DNA from: Haloferax marisrubri
Lineage (GTDB): Archaea; Halobacteriota; Halobacteria; Halobacteriales; Haloferacaceae
Assembly: GCF_001469875.2 (NCBI RefSeq)
Contig: NZ_LOPW02000017.1
Coordinates: 124,001 to 188,000 of the forward strand
DNA: 64,000 bases
Reading direction: 5' to 3'
Below, piece after piece: positions 50,843-60,555 of the stretch. The first letter of the stretch is position 1, and every line of letters begins with the position of its first letter. The position numbers were made by a program, and so were the translations under genes. Below the pieces are notes generated by a model, which saw only the letters and a program-made list of their open reading frames with translations, made no database searches and was not told the origin of the DNA.

Positions 50843-51588
50843 GCAGTCAATTCTCTCTCGGGCTATCCGGGCACGACCGTCTCGAAAAGGAACTCGGCGG
50901 CGGCATCCCCAAGGGTGCAATCGTCCTCATCGAAGGGGACTACGGCGCCGGCAAAAGCGTGCTGTCGCAGCGATTCAGCTACGGCTTCTGCGACGAGGAA
51001 ACGGTGGTGACGCTCGTCTCGACCGAGTTGGGCGTCCGCGGCTTCCTCGACCAGATGCACTCGCTTTCGTACGACATCGTCAAGCATCTGCTCGACGAGC
51101 GAATCCTGTTCTTACAGGCCGAAATCGACAGCAGCGGCGCGCTCTCCGGCGGCAGCAGTCAGAAGGAGCGCAAACAGCTCCTCCGGCGGCTGATGGACGC
51201 CGAGACGCTCTGGGACGCCGACGTCATCATCATCGACACGTTCGACGCCATCCTGCGCAACGACCCGCAGTTCGAGGCGCTGGTCCGGCAGAACGACGAG
51301 CGGCAGGCCGCCCTCGAAATTATCTCGTTTTTCCGCGAGCTGACGACGAAGGGCAAGACCATCATCATCACCGTCGACCCGTCGTCGGTCGACGAGGGCT
51401 CCATCGGTCCGTTCCGCTCTATCGCCGACGTCTACTTCGAACTGGAGATGGTGGAGGTCGGAAACGACGTTCGCCGGAACATCTTCGTGAAGCGTTTCGC
51501 GGGGATGGGCCAGCAGGTCGGCGACCGCGTCGGCTTCTCCGTCCGGTCGGGTATCGGACTCGTCATCGAGTCGAGGAGCGTGGCGTAG
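50839..51588 (+). CDS. arlH: KaiC-like archaellum motor protein ArlH
   Basis: 249 residues. Walker A GDYGAGKS at residues 33-40 and Walker [15 protein letters not shown] with neighbouring ITVDPSS. It binds ATP but has little hydrolysis by itself and regulates the ArlI ATPase at the base of the archaellum. Adjacent to arlI with no gap. Similar in fold to CirA but lacking close sequence identity. Confidence 0.95.
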   Translation: MSSQFSLGLSGHDRLEKELGGGIPKGAIVLIEGDYGAGKSVLSQRFSYGFCDEETVVTLVSTELGVRGFLDQMHSLSYDIVKHLLDERILFLQAEIDSSGALSGGSSQKERKQLLRRLMDAETLWDADVIIIDTFDAILRNDPQFEALVRQNDERQAALEIISFFRELTTKGKTIIITVDPSSVDEGSIGPFRSIADVYFELEMVEVGNDVRRNIFVKRFAGMGQQVGDRVGFSVRSGIGLVIESRSVA

Positions 51589-53253
51589 ATGGCGACCGAA
51601 CACGGCTCCGCCAGACTGTCGGACGACCTCAAGCGCCTCGCGATGCAGTGGCCGCACCTGCGGGACCACCTCAAGCGGTTCCGTCAGATCACCGGCGAGT
51701 TCCCGATGCTCGTCGACGAGCCGGGCGACTACGAGTCCCGGCGTCCGAACATCATCTACCCGCTGGGCGGCCCCGTGTTCTGCCAGATATACGGCAACTT
51801 CGGCGAGACGACGAAGTACTACACCATCGAACCCGAGATGGACGACGACGAACTCGAGGTGTTCGGCCGGGTCAAGGACAAACTCCTCGAACGCAGCGTC
51901 TCGAAGCCGGCGCCCGAAGAAAGCGCCGACTACGAAGAGCGCATCGAGGAGTTGCTCTCCGAAATCGTCCACATCGAGGGCGACGACCGTGGGCCGCTCG
52001 GCTCCGTGGCCAAGCGACTCGACGTGGCCGGCATCGAGGTCTCGCAGACGACCTACGACAAGATACAGTACCGGCTCGTCCGCGACATCGTCGGCCTCGG
52101 GCCGCTCGAACCCATCATGCGCGACCCGGAGAACGAGGACATTCACGTCATCGGTCCCAGTCAGGTCGACGTCGACCACGGCACGTTCGGCCTGCTGGAG
52201 ACGAGCGTCGAGTTCGACAGCAAAGAGCAGTTCGACAACTGGCTCCGCAACATGGGTGAGCGCATCGGCGACCCCGTCTCCGACGCCCACCCCATCGTGG
52301 ACTCAACGCTCCCCGACGGCTCGCGTATCAACATCATCTACTCCGACGACGTGTCGCTGAAGGGGTCGTCGCTCACCATCCGTCAGGGCGACGACGTGCC
52401 GCTTTCGGTGTTCCAAATCGCAAAGTGGGGGACGCTCTCGCCCGAGTTGGCCGCGTACCTCTGGATTGCGCTGGAGAACGAACGCACCATCTTCGTGGTC
52501 GGCGAGACGGCGTCGGGCAAGACGACGACGCTCAACGCCATCCTCTCGTTCATCCCGCAGGACTCGAAGATTTACACGGCGGAGGACACCGCAGAGGTGC
52601 TCCCGCCGCACGACACGTGGCAGCAACTTCTCACCCGTGAGGGCCGCGGCTCCGACTCCGAAGTCGACATGTTCGACCTCGTCGCGGCCGCGCTCCGTTC
52701 CCGCCCCGACTACATCATCGTCGGGGAGGTCCGTGGTGAGGAGGGGCGCATGGCGTTCCAGGCGGCCCAGACCGGTCACCCGGTGATGCTCACGTTCCAC
52801 GCGTCCGACATCGTCTCGATGATTCAGCGTTTCACCGGCGACCCAATCAACGTCCCCGAGACGTTCATGGACAACTGCGACATCGCGCTGTTCCAGAACC
52901 GCGTCCGCCGGGGCAACGACATCCTCCGCCGGGTGACGAGCGTCCAGGAAATCGAGGGCTACTCGAAGGAGATGGGCGGCGTCGTCACCCGCGAGGCGTT
53001 CTACTGGGACCCCGTCCAAGACGAGATTATCTTCCAGGGGATGAACAACTCCTTCATCATGGAACAGAAGGTCGCGACGCTTCTCGGCTACGACGACACC
53101 CGGAAGATATACGACGACATCCAGTTCCGCGCCGAACTCGTCCGCCGGGCGATTCAGGAGAACGTCCTCGGCTACCACGAAGTGAACGAACTCATCGAGG
53201 ACTACCAGCGCGACGGCGTCGAGGGACTGCCGTTCGACATGGCGAGGGTGTAG
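51589..53253 (+). CDS. arlI: Archaellum assembly and rotation ATPase ArlI
   Basis: 554 residues. Walker A GETASGKTTTLN at about 305-316 and the Walker B region DYIIVGEVRGEEGRMAFQAAQTGH near 374-395. It is a hexameric secretion-type ATPase that drives both filament assembly and rotation. Related to PilB3 at the left end of this window but shorter and lacking the acidic tail. Confidence 0.97.
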   Translation: MATEHGSARLSDDLKRLAMQWPHLRDHLKRFRQITGEFPMLVDEPGDYESRRPNIIYPLGGPVFCQIYGNFGETTKYYTIEPEMDDDELEVFGRVKDKLLERSVSKPAPEESADYEERIEELLSEIVHIEGDDRGPLGSVAKRLDVAGIEVSQTTYDKIQYRLVRDIVGLGPLEPIMRDPENEDIHVIGPSQVDVDHGTFGLLETSVEFDSKEQFDNWLRNMGERIGDPVSDAHPIVDSTLPDGSRINIIYSDDVSLKGSSLTIRQGDDVPLSVFQIAKWGTLSPELAAYLWIALENERTIFVVGETASGKTTTLNAILSFIPQDSKIYTAEDTAEVLPPHDTWQQLLTREGRGSDSEVDMFDLVAAALRSRPDYIIVGEVRGEEGRMAFQAAQTGHPVMLTFHASDIVSMIQRFTGDPINVPETFMDNCDIALFQNRVRRGNDILRRVTSVQEIEGYSKEMGGVVTREAFYWDPVQDEIIFQGMNNSFIMEQKVATLLGYDDTRKIYDDIQFRAELVRRAIQENVLGYHEVNELIEDYQRDGVEGLPFDMARV

Positions 53254-53257
53254 CGAG

Positions 53258-55000
53258 ATGGCAGGGGAACAGAGCGCGTCGATGCAGGCGGTGCAGGTTC
53301 GGGACTTCATCAGCGACATCATCGAGTCGTACGAGAAGATGCCGATGGCGCTTCCGCGGTACCTGCTCGCGGTGCTCGGCCCCGCCGTCGTGTTCTTCAT
53401 CCTCTCTGTGGCCGGAGCCATCGCGCTCCCGCTTCCCCTCCTCGTCCGCATCCCCGTGTTCCTCCTCGGCGTGTTGCTGTTGGGCGGGGCCGTCCTCTAC
53501 CCCCGGCTCCTCGTCGAGCAGACGCGCCGCAGCCTGGAGAACCAACTCCACCTCCTCATCACGCACATGACCGTGCTCTCGACGACGAACATCGACCGCG
53601 TCGCCGTGTTCCGCACGCTCGCGCGCGAGGAGGAGTACGGCGAGTTGGCGACGGAGATGAACCGCATCGTCCAACTGGTCGACGCGTGGAACCAGTCGCT
53701 CGACGACGCCTGTCAGCGCCGGGCGCGGGAGGTCCCGTCGAAGCCGCTCGCCGACTTCCTCGACAGGCTCGCGTACTCCATCAACGCCGGCCAGAGCATC
53801 GACGACTTCCTCCTGGGCGAGCAGAACGCGATGATTCAGAAGTACATCACCGTCTACGAGAGCGCCCTCGGGAACCTGGAGGTCATGAAGGACCTCTACC
53901 TCTCGATGATTCTGTCGATGACCTTCGCCATCATCAACGCCATCGTGCTCCCCATCCTGACGGGGACCGACGCGACGATGACCATCGGCGCGGTCATCGT
54001 GCTCTTCGTCTTCGTGCAGTTGGGGTTCTACTTCGTCATCCGGACGATGTCGCCGTACGACCCGCTGTGGTTCCACCAGCGCGAGTACCGAACCAAGGCG
54101 AACCGGCAGATAGACATCACGCTGTACGGGGCGGTCGGCCTCTCTATCACGATGGTGCTCGTGCTCGCGTTGGGCACGTTCAACCTGACCGCCGTCGGCG
54201 AGGTGGTCCGTCCCATCATGATGGAACTCCCGATTCCGCTCCTCATCTCGACGCCGCTGACGCCGCTCGCGGTCCCCGGCATCGTCGCGCGCCGCCACGA
54301 GAAACGCATCGGCGAGCGCGACGAGGAGTACCCCGGCTTCATCCGCGCGCTCGGGGCCTCCGAGACGGCGAAACAGAGCACGACGACGGCCGTCTTGGAG
54401 ACGCTCAAGACGAAGGACTTCGGCGTCCTCTCGCGGGAGATATCGCGGCTGTACACGCGGCTTCGGATGCGGCTCGACCCCGACCGCTCGTGGTTCTTCT
54501 TCACCGCGGAGACGAACTCCTACCTCGTCCAGAAGTTCTCCGAGATGTACAACGTCGGGCGGTCGATGGGTGGCAAGCCGAAGCTCCTCGGCGAACTCAT
54601 CAGCCGCAACATGAACGAGATTATCAAGCTCCGCCGCCAGCGGAAGCAGTCGACCGTCACGCTCATCGGCGTCCTCTACGGCATCACGGCCTCCGCGTCG
54701 TTCGCGTTCTTCATCGGGCTGGAAGTCGTCGAGATTCTCGCGTCGTTCTCGACGCAGATGAACCTCGACAGCCTCCAGTTCGGGACGCTCATCTACGCCG
54801 GCGTCTACGACGTGCCCTTCATCGAGTACATGCTGACGCTCATCATCCTGTTTAACGCCCTCCTGTCGTCGCTCATGATTCGGATGGTCGACGGCGGGCA
54901 CAAGGCGAACGCGTACCTCCATTTCGTGATGCTCGTCTGGGTGGGCTCCCTGATGGCGGTCGCCACCTCGTCGCTCGCAGGAGCGCTGATTAGTATATGA
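53258..55000 (+). CDS. arlJ: Archaellum membrane platform protein ArlJ
   Basis: 580 residues, a polytopic membrane protein of the TadC type. Helices include PRYLLAVLGPAVVFFILSVAGAIALPLPLLVRIPVFLLGV (near 25-85) and a C-terminal group (YGITASASFAFFIGLEVVEILA, MLTLIILFNALLSSLMIRMV). Large cytoplasmic loops carry conserved positive charges that contact ArlI. It is the rotor platform in the membrane. The stop overlaps cheF1 by four bases. Confidence 0.95.
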   Translation: MAGEQSASMQAVQVRDFISDIIESYEKMPMALPRYLLAVLGPAVVFFILSVAGAIALPLPLLVRIPVFLLGVLLLGGAVLYPRLLVEQTRRSLENQLHLLITHMTVLSTTNIDRVAVFRTLAREEEYGELATEMNRIVQLVDAWNQSLDDACQRRAREVPSKPLADFLDRLAYSINAGQSIDDFLLGEQNAMIQKYITVYESALGNLEVMKDLYLSMILSMTFAIINAIVLPILTGTDATMTIGAVIVLFVFVQLGFYFVIRTMSPYDPLWFHQREYRTKANRQIDITLYGAVGLSITMVLVLALGTFNLTAVGEVVRPIMMELPIPLLISTPLTPLAVPGIVARRHEKRIGERDEEYPGFIRALGASETAKQSTTTAVLETLKTKDFGVLSREISRLYTRLRMRLDPDRSWFFFTAETNSYLVQKFSEMYNVGRSMGGKPKLLGELISRNMNEIIKLRRQRKQSTVTLIGVLYGITASASFAFFIGLEVVEILASFSTQMNLDSLQFGTLIYAGVYDVPFIEYMLTLIILFNALLSSLMIRMVDGGHKANAYLHFVMLVWVGSLMAVATSSLAGALISI

Positions 55001-56109
55001 CTGAAGACGGACCACAGACCCGAGATTCGATGCCAGACGCGGCAGGCGAACAGACCGCACAGGAGGCCCGCTCCCGCGCGCCCGAAGGGGGCGACGTGGC
55101 GAAAAGCGACCTCCTGCAGGCGTACCGCCGGAAGAAGTCCGAGCCGTCGGACGAACGCGAGGAACAAGAGCGGGCGCGCTCGAAGAAACAGACGGAAAAG
55201 CGGACCAGCGACGGCGAATCAATCGTCGTCGACTTCGTCGCCAACTTCGTCGCCGGCGGCAACGCCTCGTTCGAGCCCGTCAAGGGCCGCGTCCTGATGA
55301 GCCAGCGGCGGCTCATCCTCGCCACCTCGAAGGCCAAGACCGTCATCCCCATCACCTCCATCTTCGATATCGCCGTCGGGCAGGTCCCCCCGGAGGTCGA
55401 GGAGTTCTTCGACTACACGGTGATGGTCGGCTATATCATCGGCCGCCAGCGCCGGACGACCGTCATCGGCGGCGACCGCGAGACCATCGAGAAGTTCTCG
55501 CTGTTGCTGTTCCGCGCGGCGCTCAACGGCTCGCGCGCGCAGGTCACTCACCCGGCCCGCATCGGCGGGCGCGTCCTCGACACGGAGCGACAGCCGTCCG
55601 GCCTGCATCTCGACTACGAGGCCGTCACGTTCCCCGACGACGACGGCCCGCTCACGGAGAACGGCGACCCGTTCCACATCGACCTCGCGAGCGTCATCTT
55701 CTTCGAGGTGCTCGAACGGACCGTCGACGGCGAAAAGCGACTGGTGCTTTCGGTCCAGCACGTCAAGCAGGGCCAGACGGTCACCTCCGAGATAACGCTC
55801 GACTCGCGGCGGAAGATGAACATCCTCGGGCGCTACCTCAGACTCGTCTACCACTGGATAAAGTCCGGCGTCCGCAACGTCGAGGTCACGGAACAGGGTC
55901 TCGAAGTCCTCGTCGGACTGTACTCCGCCGGCGAGATGGCCGCCGAGGTCGACTTCAGCGAACTCCTCGGCGTCGAAGAGGAGGTCCTCGAAGCGGAACT
56001 GGAGAAACTCCACGAGGAGGAACTCATCGGCGACGACGAGCTTCCGACCTCGCTGACGCCGCAAGGGCGGTTCGTCGTCAACGAGGAAATCGAAGACGTG
56101 AACGTCTGA
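54997..56109 (+). CDS. cheF1: CheF family chemotaxis adapter (longer paralogue)
   Basis: 370 residues. The first 80 residues are charged and disordered. The CheF/DUF439 core begins at about 80 (VDFVANFVAGGNASFEPVKGRVLMSQRRLILATS) and ends in a winged-helix-like region (TEQGLEVLVGLYSAGEMAAEVDFSELLGVEEEVLEAELEKLHEEELI). CheF proteins link CheY, CheD and CheC2 to the archaellum ring. It shares the core with cheF2 at 56604-57470. Last gene of the arl operon. Confidence 0.9.
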   Translation: MTEDGPQTRDSMPDAAGEQTAQEARSRAPEGGDVAKSDLLQAYRRKKSEPSDEREEQERARSKKQTEKRTSDGESIVVDFVANFVAGGNASFEPVKGRVLMSQRRLILATSKAKTVIPITSIFDIAVGQVPPEVEEFFDYTVMVGYIIGRQRRTTVIGGDRETIEKFSLLLFRAALNGSRAQVTHPARIGGRVLDTERQPSGLHLDYEAVTFPDDDGPLTENGDPFHIDLASVIFFEVLERTVDGEKRLVLSVQHVKQGQTVTSEITLDSRRKMNILGRYLRLVYHWIKSGVRNVEVTEQGLEVLVGLYSAGEMAAEVDFSELLGVEEEVLEAELEKLHEEELIGDDELPTSLTPQGRFVVNEEIEDVNV

Positions 56110-56183
56110 AACTGTTTTTTTAGCGGGAGCGGTTCCGTCCGATGGTTGCGAAGAACTATCAACTGGGCAACTAATCGGCCACC

Positions 56184-56546
56184 ATGCGGACGCGGACCTC
56201 GGCGCTCGTCGGACTGGGAATCGGAAGCGCGGTCAGCTACTCCTTCGGCTTCCGACACGGCGACGCGTTGGTCGGCGTCGTCTTCCTTCTCACGTACACA
56301 ATTGCGGGCTTCGGATTCGTTGCCTTTCCCGCGTACCGCTGGCGGTGGTCCGGGCCGAACGACCACTTCTGGTACACTATAATCGGCGTCCTGAGCGCTC
56401 TGTTACCGATTCTTTCGATTCACGGTCTGGGCTTCGAACCCGGAGAGCGCGTGCGGGGCATCGTTCTCTTGGCCGGGCTCTGGTTGGGAGGCGTCTACGG
56501 CGGAATCGCGCTCGAACGGGCCTCTCGGCGCGCGACCGACGACTGA
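56184..56546 (+). CDS. Small membrane protein between the two CheF genes
   Basis: 120 residues with four hydrophobic stretches (about 7-22, 29-49, 62-80, 88-106), for example VGVVFLLTYTIAGFGFVAFPAY. The loop RWRWSGPNDHFW and the basic/acidic C-terminus ERASRRATDD are polar. No family recognised. It has its own start 75 bases after cheF1 and is convergent with cheF2; whether it has any role in chemotaxis is unknown. Confidence 0.65.
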   Translation: MRTRTSALVGLGIGSAVSYSFGFRHGDALVGVVFLLTYTIAGFGFVAFPAYRWRWSGPNDHFWYTIIGVLSALLPILSIHGLGFEPGERVRGIVLLAGLWLGGVYGGIALERASRRATDD

Positions 56547-56603
56547 CGAGCGCGACGCGTCGCTCTCCGTCCGGTGACTGCCCCGCAAAAATCCGAGTGC
56601 CGA

Positions 56604-57470
56604 CTACTGTTCGTTGATTGCGTCCGACGCGATACTGCGGCCGCGGGCGTTGAGTTGCACCTCGTGGCGCACGCGAATCTCCTCGACGACGTTGTGGTCG
56701 ATGAGTCGCTGAAAGAGTTCCTCGACCTCGTCCACGTCGAGGCCGAGGAAGTTCGGAATATCGAACGGTGAGACACCGGAGTACAGCGCCGTGAGGACCT
56801 GTTTGTCCGTCTCGCTCAGTTCGATAGAGGTCTCCGAAAGCTCCTCGCCCTCGCGGAGGAGCGTATAGAGGAAACTGACGGCGCGGTCGGAGCTGGAGAT
56901 GTACGTCTGGAGGCTCGTCCCCTCGTCATCGGAGTGTTCGACCTCGATGACGCTCCGGTGTTTGTCGACGATGGTCCGCTCGCCGGTCTTCACGTCGCCG
57001 ATGTCGTCGAGCCGTATCTCGACGAACTTGCCGCCGACGGTCGCCATGCTCACGGCCTCGTCTTCGACTTTGAGCCGGGACTTCTCCCACTCGGTGTTCT
57101 GGACGACGCCGCCGGCGACCGCGGGGTGTCGCGCGAGGAACTGCTCGGTGTTGAGGAGCGCCCCGAAGAAGTCCGTCTCGAACTCGTCGTAGTCGACGGG
57201 CGCGAGCAGGACGACGCCCGACGGGATGTGGACGCTGAAGTAGTCGGAGACGGTCGCGATGCGCTGGTTCACGTCGTACCGGCCGCCGAACTCCTGTATC
57301 TTCGAGAGCTGAATCGTCCGCTTGCCGCCCGTGCCCGCGAGGATGAGTCGCCTGTTCGAAAGCAGGATTCGACCGCTCGTCCAGTCCACGTCGTGTATCT
57401 CCCGGCCGTTCTTGACGACCTGGAGGAACCGACCGCGGGTGTCTCCGAGCTTTTGCTCACCGGGTTTCAT
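56604..57470 (-). CDS. cheF2: CheF family chemotaxis adapter (shorter paralogue)
   Basis: 288 residues. Core beta region (SGRILLSNRRLILAGTGGKRTIQLSKIQEFGGRYDV) and a C-terminal winged-helix-like segment (LSETDKQVLTALYSGVSPFDIPNFLGLDVDEVEELFQRLIDHN). Shares the R-LILA strand and C-terminal unit with CheF1. Lies at the end of the minus-strand cheB-cheA-cheR-cheF2 run; its start is three bases before the cheR stop, so the genes are cotranscribed. Confidence 0.88.
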   Translation of the reverse strand: MKPGEQKLGDTRGRFLQVVKNGREIHDVDWTSGRILLSNRRLILAGTGGKRTIQLSKIQEFGGRYDVNQRIATVSDYFSVHIPSGVVLLAPVDYDEFETDFFGALLNTEQFLARHPAVAGGVVQNTEWEKSRLKVEDEAVSMATVGGKFVEIRLDDIGDVKTGERTIVDKHRSVIEVEHSDDEGTSLQTYISSSDRAVSFLYTLLREGEELSETSIELSETDKQVLTALYSGVSPFDIPNFLGLDVDEVEELFQRLIDHNVVEEIRVRHEVQLNARGRSIASDAINEQ

Positions 57471-57473
57471 CGC

Positions 57474-58316
57474 TCACCTCCCGACCGCGGTGTCGCTCGC
57501 GCGGTAGATGCGGAGTCGTTTCTCGACGGGGTCGAACTGCTGTCTACACGTCGGCGGGATGGTCTCTGTCATGCCGATGGTGAGATAGCCGTCCGGCTTC
57601 AGCGCGGAGCCGAGCGTCTCGAAGACGGCGCGCTTCGACTCGGCGTTGATGTAGATGAACAGGTTCCGGCAGACGACGAGGTCGAACGTCCCCGGCGGCT
57701 CCTCGCGGATGAGGTCGCGCCGCTCGAAGCGGACCATGTCGGTGACGGCGTCTTTCACCTGGAAGGTGTCGTCGTCGCGGTCGACGAAGCGCTCCCAGCG
57801 GCCGATGGGGTCGAGCTGCTCGGCCACGTCGTTCGTCTCGGAGGCGCGGTACTCGCCCGCTCTGGCGGCGCGGAGAATCTCGCGTTTGATGTCCGTGCCG
57901 ACGATTTCGATGCGTCGCTCGTCGACGCGGTCGTCGTCGTGGGCGAGCATCGCCAGCGAGTAGGCCTCGCGGCCGTCCGAGCAGGCCGCGCTCCATATCT
58001 TGATGGGGTCGTGGCGGCTCCCCCGCGAACTCAGGTCGCGGAGCACCTCGCGGAGCGCCTCCCACACCTCGGGGTTCCGGAAGAAGCTCGTCACGTTGAC
58101 CGACAGCGCGTCGAGGAGCGCCTGCTGTTCTTCTTCGTCGTCGGTGAGGAGGTCGTGGTACGAGCCGTAGTCGTCGACGCGTCGCCGCCGCATCCGCGCG
58201 GAGACTCGGCGGTCGAGATAGGCGTCGTTGTACGAACTCGTCTGGAACTGCAGGGCGTCTTCGATGTAGTCCAAGAGCCGGCCGAACGCCGGGTCGTCGG
58301 TCGCGGACGAGGGCAT
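57474..58316 (-). CDS. cheR: Chemotaxis protein methyltransferase CheR
   Basis: 280 residues. An N-terminal helical domain (about 1-75) and SAM-binding domain with NVTSFFRNPEVWEAL, IKIWSAACSDGREAYSLAML and DLVVCRNLFIYI. It methylates glutamates of chemoreceptors for adaptation. The start codon shares its first base with the cheA stop codon (TGATG). Confidence 0.94.
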   Translation of the reverse strand: MPSSATDDPAFGRLLDYIEDALQFQTSSYNDAYLDRRVSARMRRRRVDDYGSYHDLLTDDEEEQQALLDALSVNVTSFFRNPEVWEALREVLRDLSSRGSRHDPIKIWSAACSDGREAYSLAMLAHDDDRVDERRIEIVGTDIKREILRAARAGEYRASETNDVAEQLDPIGRWERFVDRDDDTFQVKDAVTDMVRFERRDLIREEPPGTFDLVVCRNLFIYINAESKRAVFETLGSALKPDGYLTIGMTETIPPTCRQQFDPVEKRLRIYRASDTAVGR

Positions 58317-60553
58317 CAGTCGGCCGCCTCCTCGGCGGTGTCTGGGAGTTGGCTCGGGTCGAACTCGCGCATCGCTTGCTCGCCATCAGCCGGGAGTTCG
58401 AGCGTCGAGATGTCCAGAATCGGGATGACGTTCCCGTCGCCGATGACGGCCGTTCCCGACAGTCCGCCGACGCCCGACAGCGGCCCCTGCAGGGGAGTCA
58501 CGACGACTTCCTCCTGTTTCGTCACGCCGTCGCAGTGGAGCGCGACCTGCCTGTCGTCGGGGCGGATGCGGACCACCATGCCGTCGTCGGGTTCCGGCGA
58601 GTCGATTTCGAGCGCCTCGCGGAGCCGAATCAGCGGGAAGATGGTCTCCTCGTGGACGATGACCTCCGCGCCGTTGACCGTCTGGACGCGGTCGCGGCGG
58701 CTAATCTCGTCGATGTACTTGATGGGGACGCCGAACTCGCGGTCTTCGACCTGCACGAACAGCACCTTGATGATGGCGACCGACACCGGCAGGCGGATGT
58801 TGAACGTGCTTCCCTCGCCGGGTTCGCTCTCGACCGACACCGACCCGTCGAGCGATTCGACGGTCGTCTTCACCACGTCCATGCCGACGCCGCGGCCGGA
58901 CACGTCGGTGATTTCGTCGTTGGTCGAGAAGCCGGGGTGGAAGATGTAGTCGTACACCTCGCTGTCGGGCATCTGGTTCACCTCCTCGCGGGTCGCCACG
59001 CCCTTGTCGACGGCCTTCTCGCGGACGGCGTCGGCGTTGATACCGCCGCCGTCGTCCTCGACGGTCACGATGACGGTGTCGTGTTGACGGCGCGCGGAGA
59101 GTCTGATTGTCCCTGTTCGGGACTTGCCGTTCGCCTCGCGAACGTCGGGGTCTTCGATGCCGTGGTCGACGGCGTTCCGGAGGACGTGCATCAGCGGGTC
59201 GGAAATCTCGTCGAGGATGGTGCGGTCGAGTTCGATGTCCGCGCCCTCGACCTTGAACGAGACGCGCTTGTCCTGTTCGCGAGCGAGGTCGCGCACCAGT
59301 CGGGGGAACTTGTCGAACACCTTCTTCAGCGGGATGAGCCGCATGTCCATCACGGTGTTCTGGAGGTTCGACGAGATCTTGTCCAGTTCGTCGAGCGTGT
59401 CGAGCGCGGTCGTCTGGCCCACGTCGATGGCGTTTCTGAGCTTGATGCGACTCGTCACCAACTGCTCGACGAGTTCGTGGAGTTCGTCGAGTTGGTCGAC
59501 GTCCACGCGGACGGACTTGACCGCCGAGATGGAGCGCGCCTCCTTTTTCTTCTCCGCGCCGGAGTCCGACGACTGTTTGTCGTCGGCCGATTCGTCGTCG
59601 CCGTCGGTCGGTTCGGCTCCGTCGGCGTCGTCCTCGCTGCCGTCGTCGCCCCCTACCTCGTCGGCGGTTGCGTCCGCGCCGATGTCGTCGGGACCGTCAG
59701 CGTCGGCACTCGGGTCGGTCTCGTCCGACGCCGGGGTGTCTCCTTCGGCGTCCGCGTCGGAGTCGGAGGCCGGCTCATCGCCGGCGTCCGCGGTTTCGCC
59801 TTCGGCGGCGAGCGCGTCGGACACGTCGGTCGTCTCGACCGTCGAGACCTTCCAGAGGCCGTCGAGTTCGCTCTCGACGACGGCGGCGTCGAGCTCGGCG
59901 ACGAACAGGTCGAAGCCGTCGCCGAACTCGCCGTCTTCGATGGCGTCGCGGTTCGGGTTCGCCCCGACCACGTCGAGGTCCTCGGGGATGCTACTGAGGA
60001 AGATACCGGCGTCGACGCCCTTCATCTGTCCCGCGTCGAGTTCGACGTGGGCGTGAGTGAGCGTGGTCGCGTCGAGGGCGTCCGTGTCGACGCAGTCGGC
60101 GGCGAGAGAGTCGAGGTCGACCGACTCGCGGTCGGCCTCGTCAGGCGCCGCCGGGTTCGAGTTTCCCGTGTCACCTCCGTCCTCGACGGCGGCGCGAATC
60201 TCCTCGACCGTGTCGGTCGGGTCGATGGTGGACTCGCCGTTCTCCTCGATGTCGTGGAGGATTTCCACGATGAGGTCCATCCCGTCGAAGACGAGGTCCA
60301 TCCGTTCCGCCGTCACGTCGAGTCGCTCGTGGCGAATCTCGTCGAGGAGGTCCTCGACGGCGTGGGCGACGGTCGCGGCGTTGTCGAAGCCCATCGCGCC
60401 GAAGTTCCCCTTCAGCGTGTGGGCCTGCCGGAAGATGTCGTCGATGGCCTCGGTGTCGTCCGGGTTCGACTCCAGCGACAACAGCGAGTTGTTCAACTGC
60501 GTGATGCTCTCTTCGCTCTCGGTGATGAATGCTTGGTAGAGTTCTTCGTCCAT
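58316..60553 (-). CDS. cheA: Chemotaxis histidine kinase CheA
   Basis: 745 residues. P1 (HPt) domain with phospho-His45 (FRQAHTLKGN). A P2-like domain (about 155-245) precedes a very acidic linker (about 245-340). P3 dimerisation helices (DVDQLDELHELVEQLVTSRIKLRN), P4 ATPase core with N box (LMHVLRNAVDHGIE), G1 VEDDGGGIN and G2 GRGVGMDVV, and the C-terminal CheW-like P5 complete it. CheA phosphorylates CheY and CheB in receptor arrays. Domain order and length are normal for a haloarchaeon. Confidence 0.96.
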   Translation of the reverse strand: MDEELYQAFITESEESITQLNNSLLSLESNPDDTEAIDDIFRQAHTLKGNFGAMGFDNAATVAHAVEDLLDEIRHERLDVTAERMDLVFDGMDLIVEILHDIEENGESTIDPTDTVEEIRAAVEDGGDTGNSNPAAPDEADRESVDLDSLAADCVDTDALDATTLTHAHVELDAGQMKGVDAGIFLSSIPEDLDVVGANPNRDAIEDGEFGDGFDLFVAELDAAVVESELDGLWKVSTVETTDVSDALAAEGETADAGDEPASDSDADAEGDTPASDETDPSADADGPDDIGADATADEVGGDDGSEDDADGAEPTDGDDESADDKQSSDSGAEKKKEARSISAVKSVRVDVDQLDELHELVEQLVTSRIKLRNAIDVGQTTALDTLDELDKISSNLQNTVMDMRLIPLKKVFDKFPRLVRDLAREQDKRVSFKVEGADIELDRTILDEISDPLMHVLRNAVDHGIEDPDVREANGKSRTGTIRLSARRQHDTVIVTVEDDGGGINADAVREKAVDKGVATREEVNQMPDSEVYDYIFHPGFSTNDEITDVSGRGVGMDVVKTTVESLDGSVSVESEPGEGSTFNIRLPVSVAIIKVLFVQVEDREFGVPIKYIDEISRRDRVQTVNGAEVIVHEETIFPLIRLREALEIDSPEPDDGMVVRIRPDDRQVALHCDGVTKQEEVVVTPLQGPLSGVGGLSGTAVIGDGNVIPILDISTLELPADGEQAMREFDPSQLPDTAEEAAD

Positions 60554-60555
60554 GG

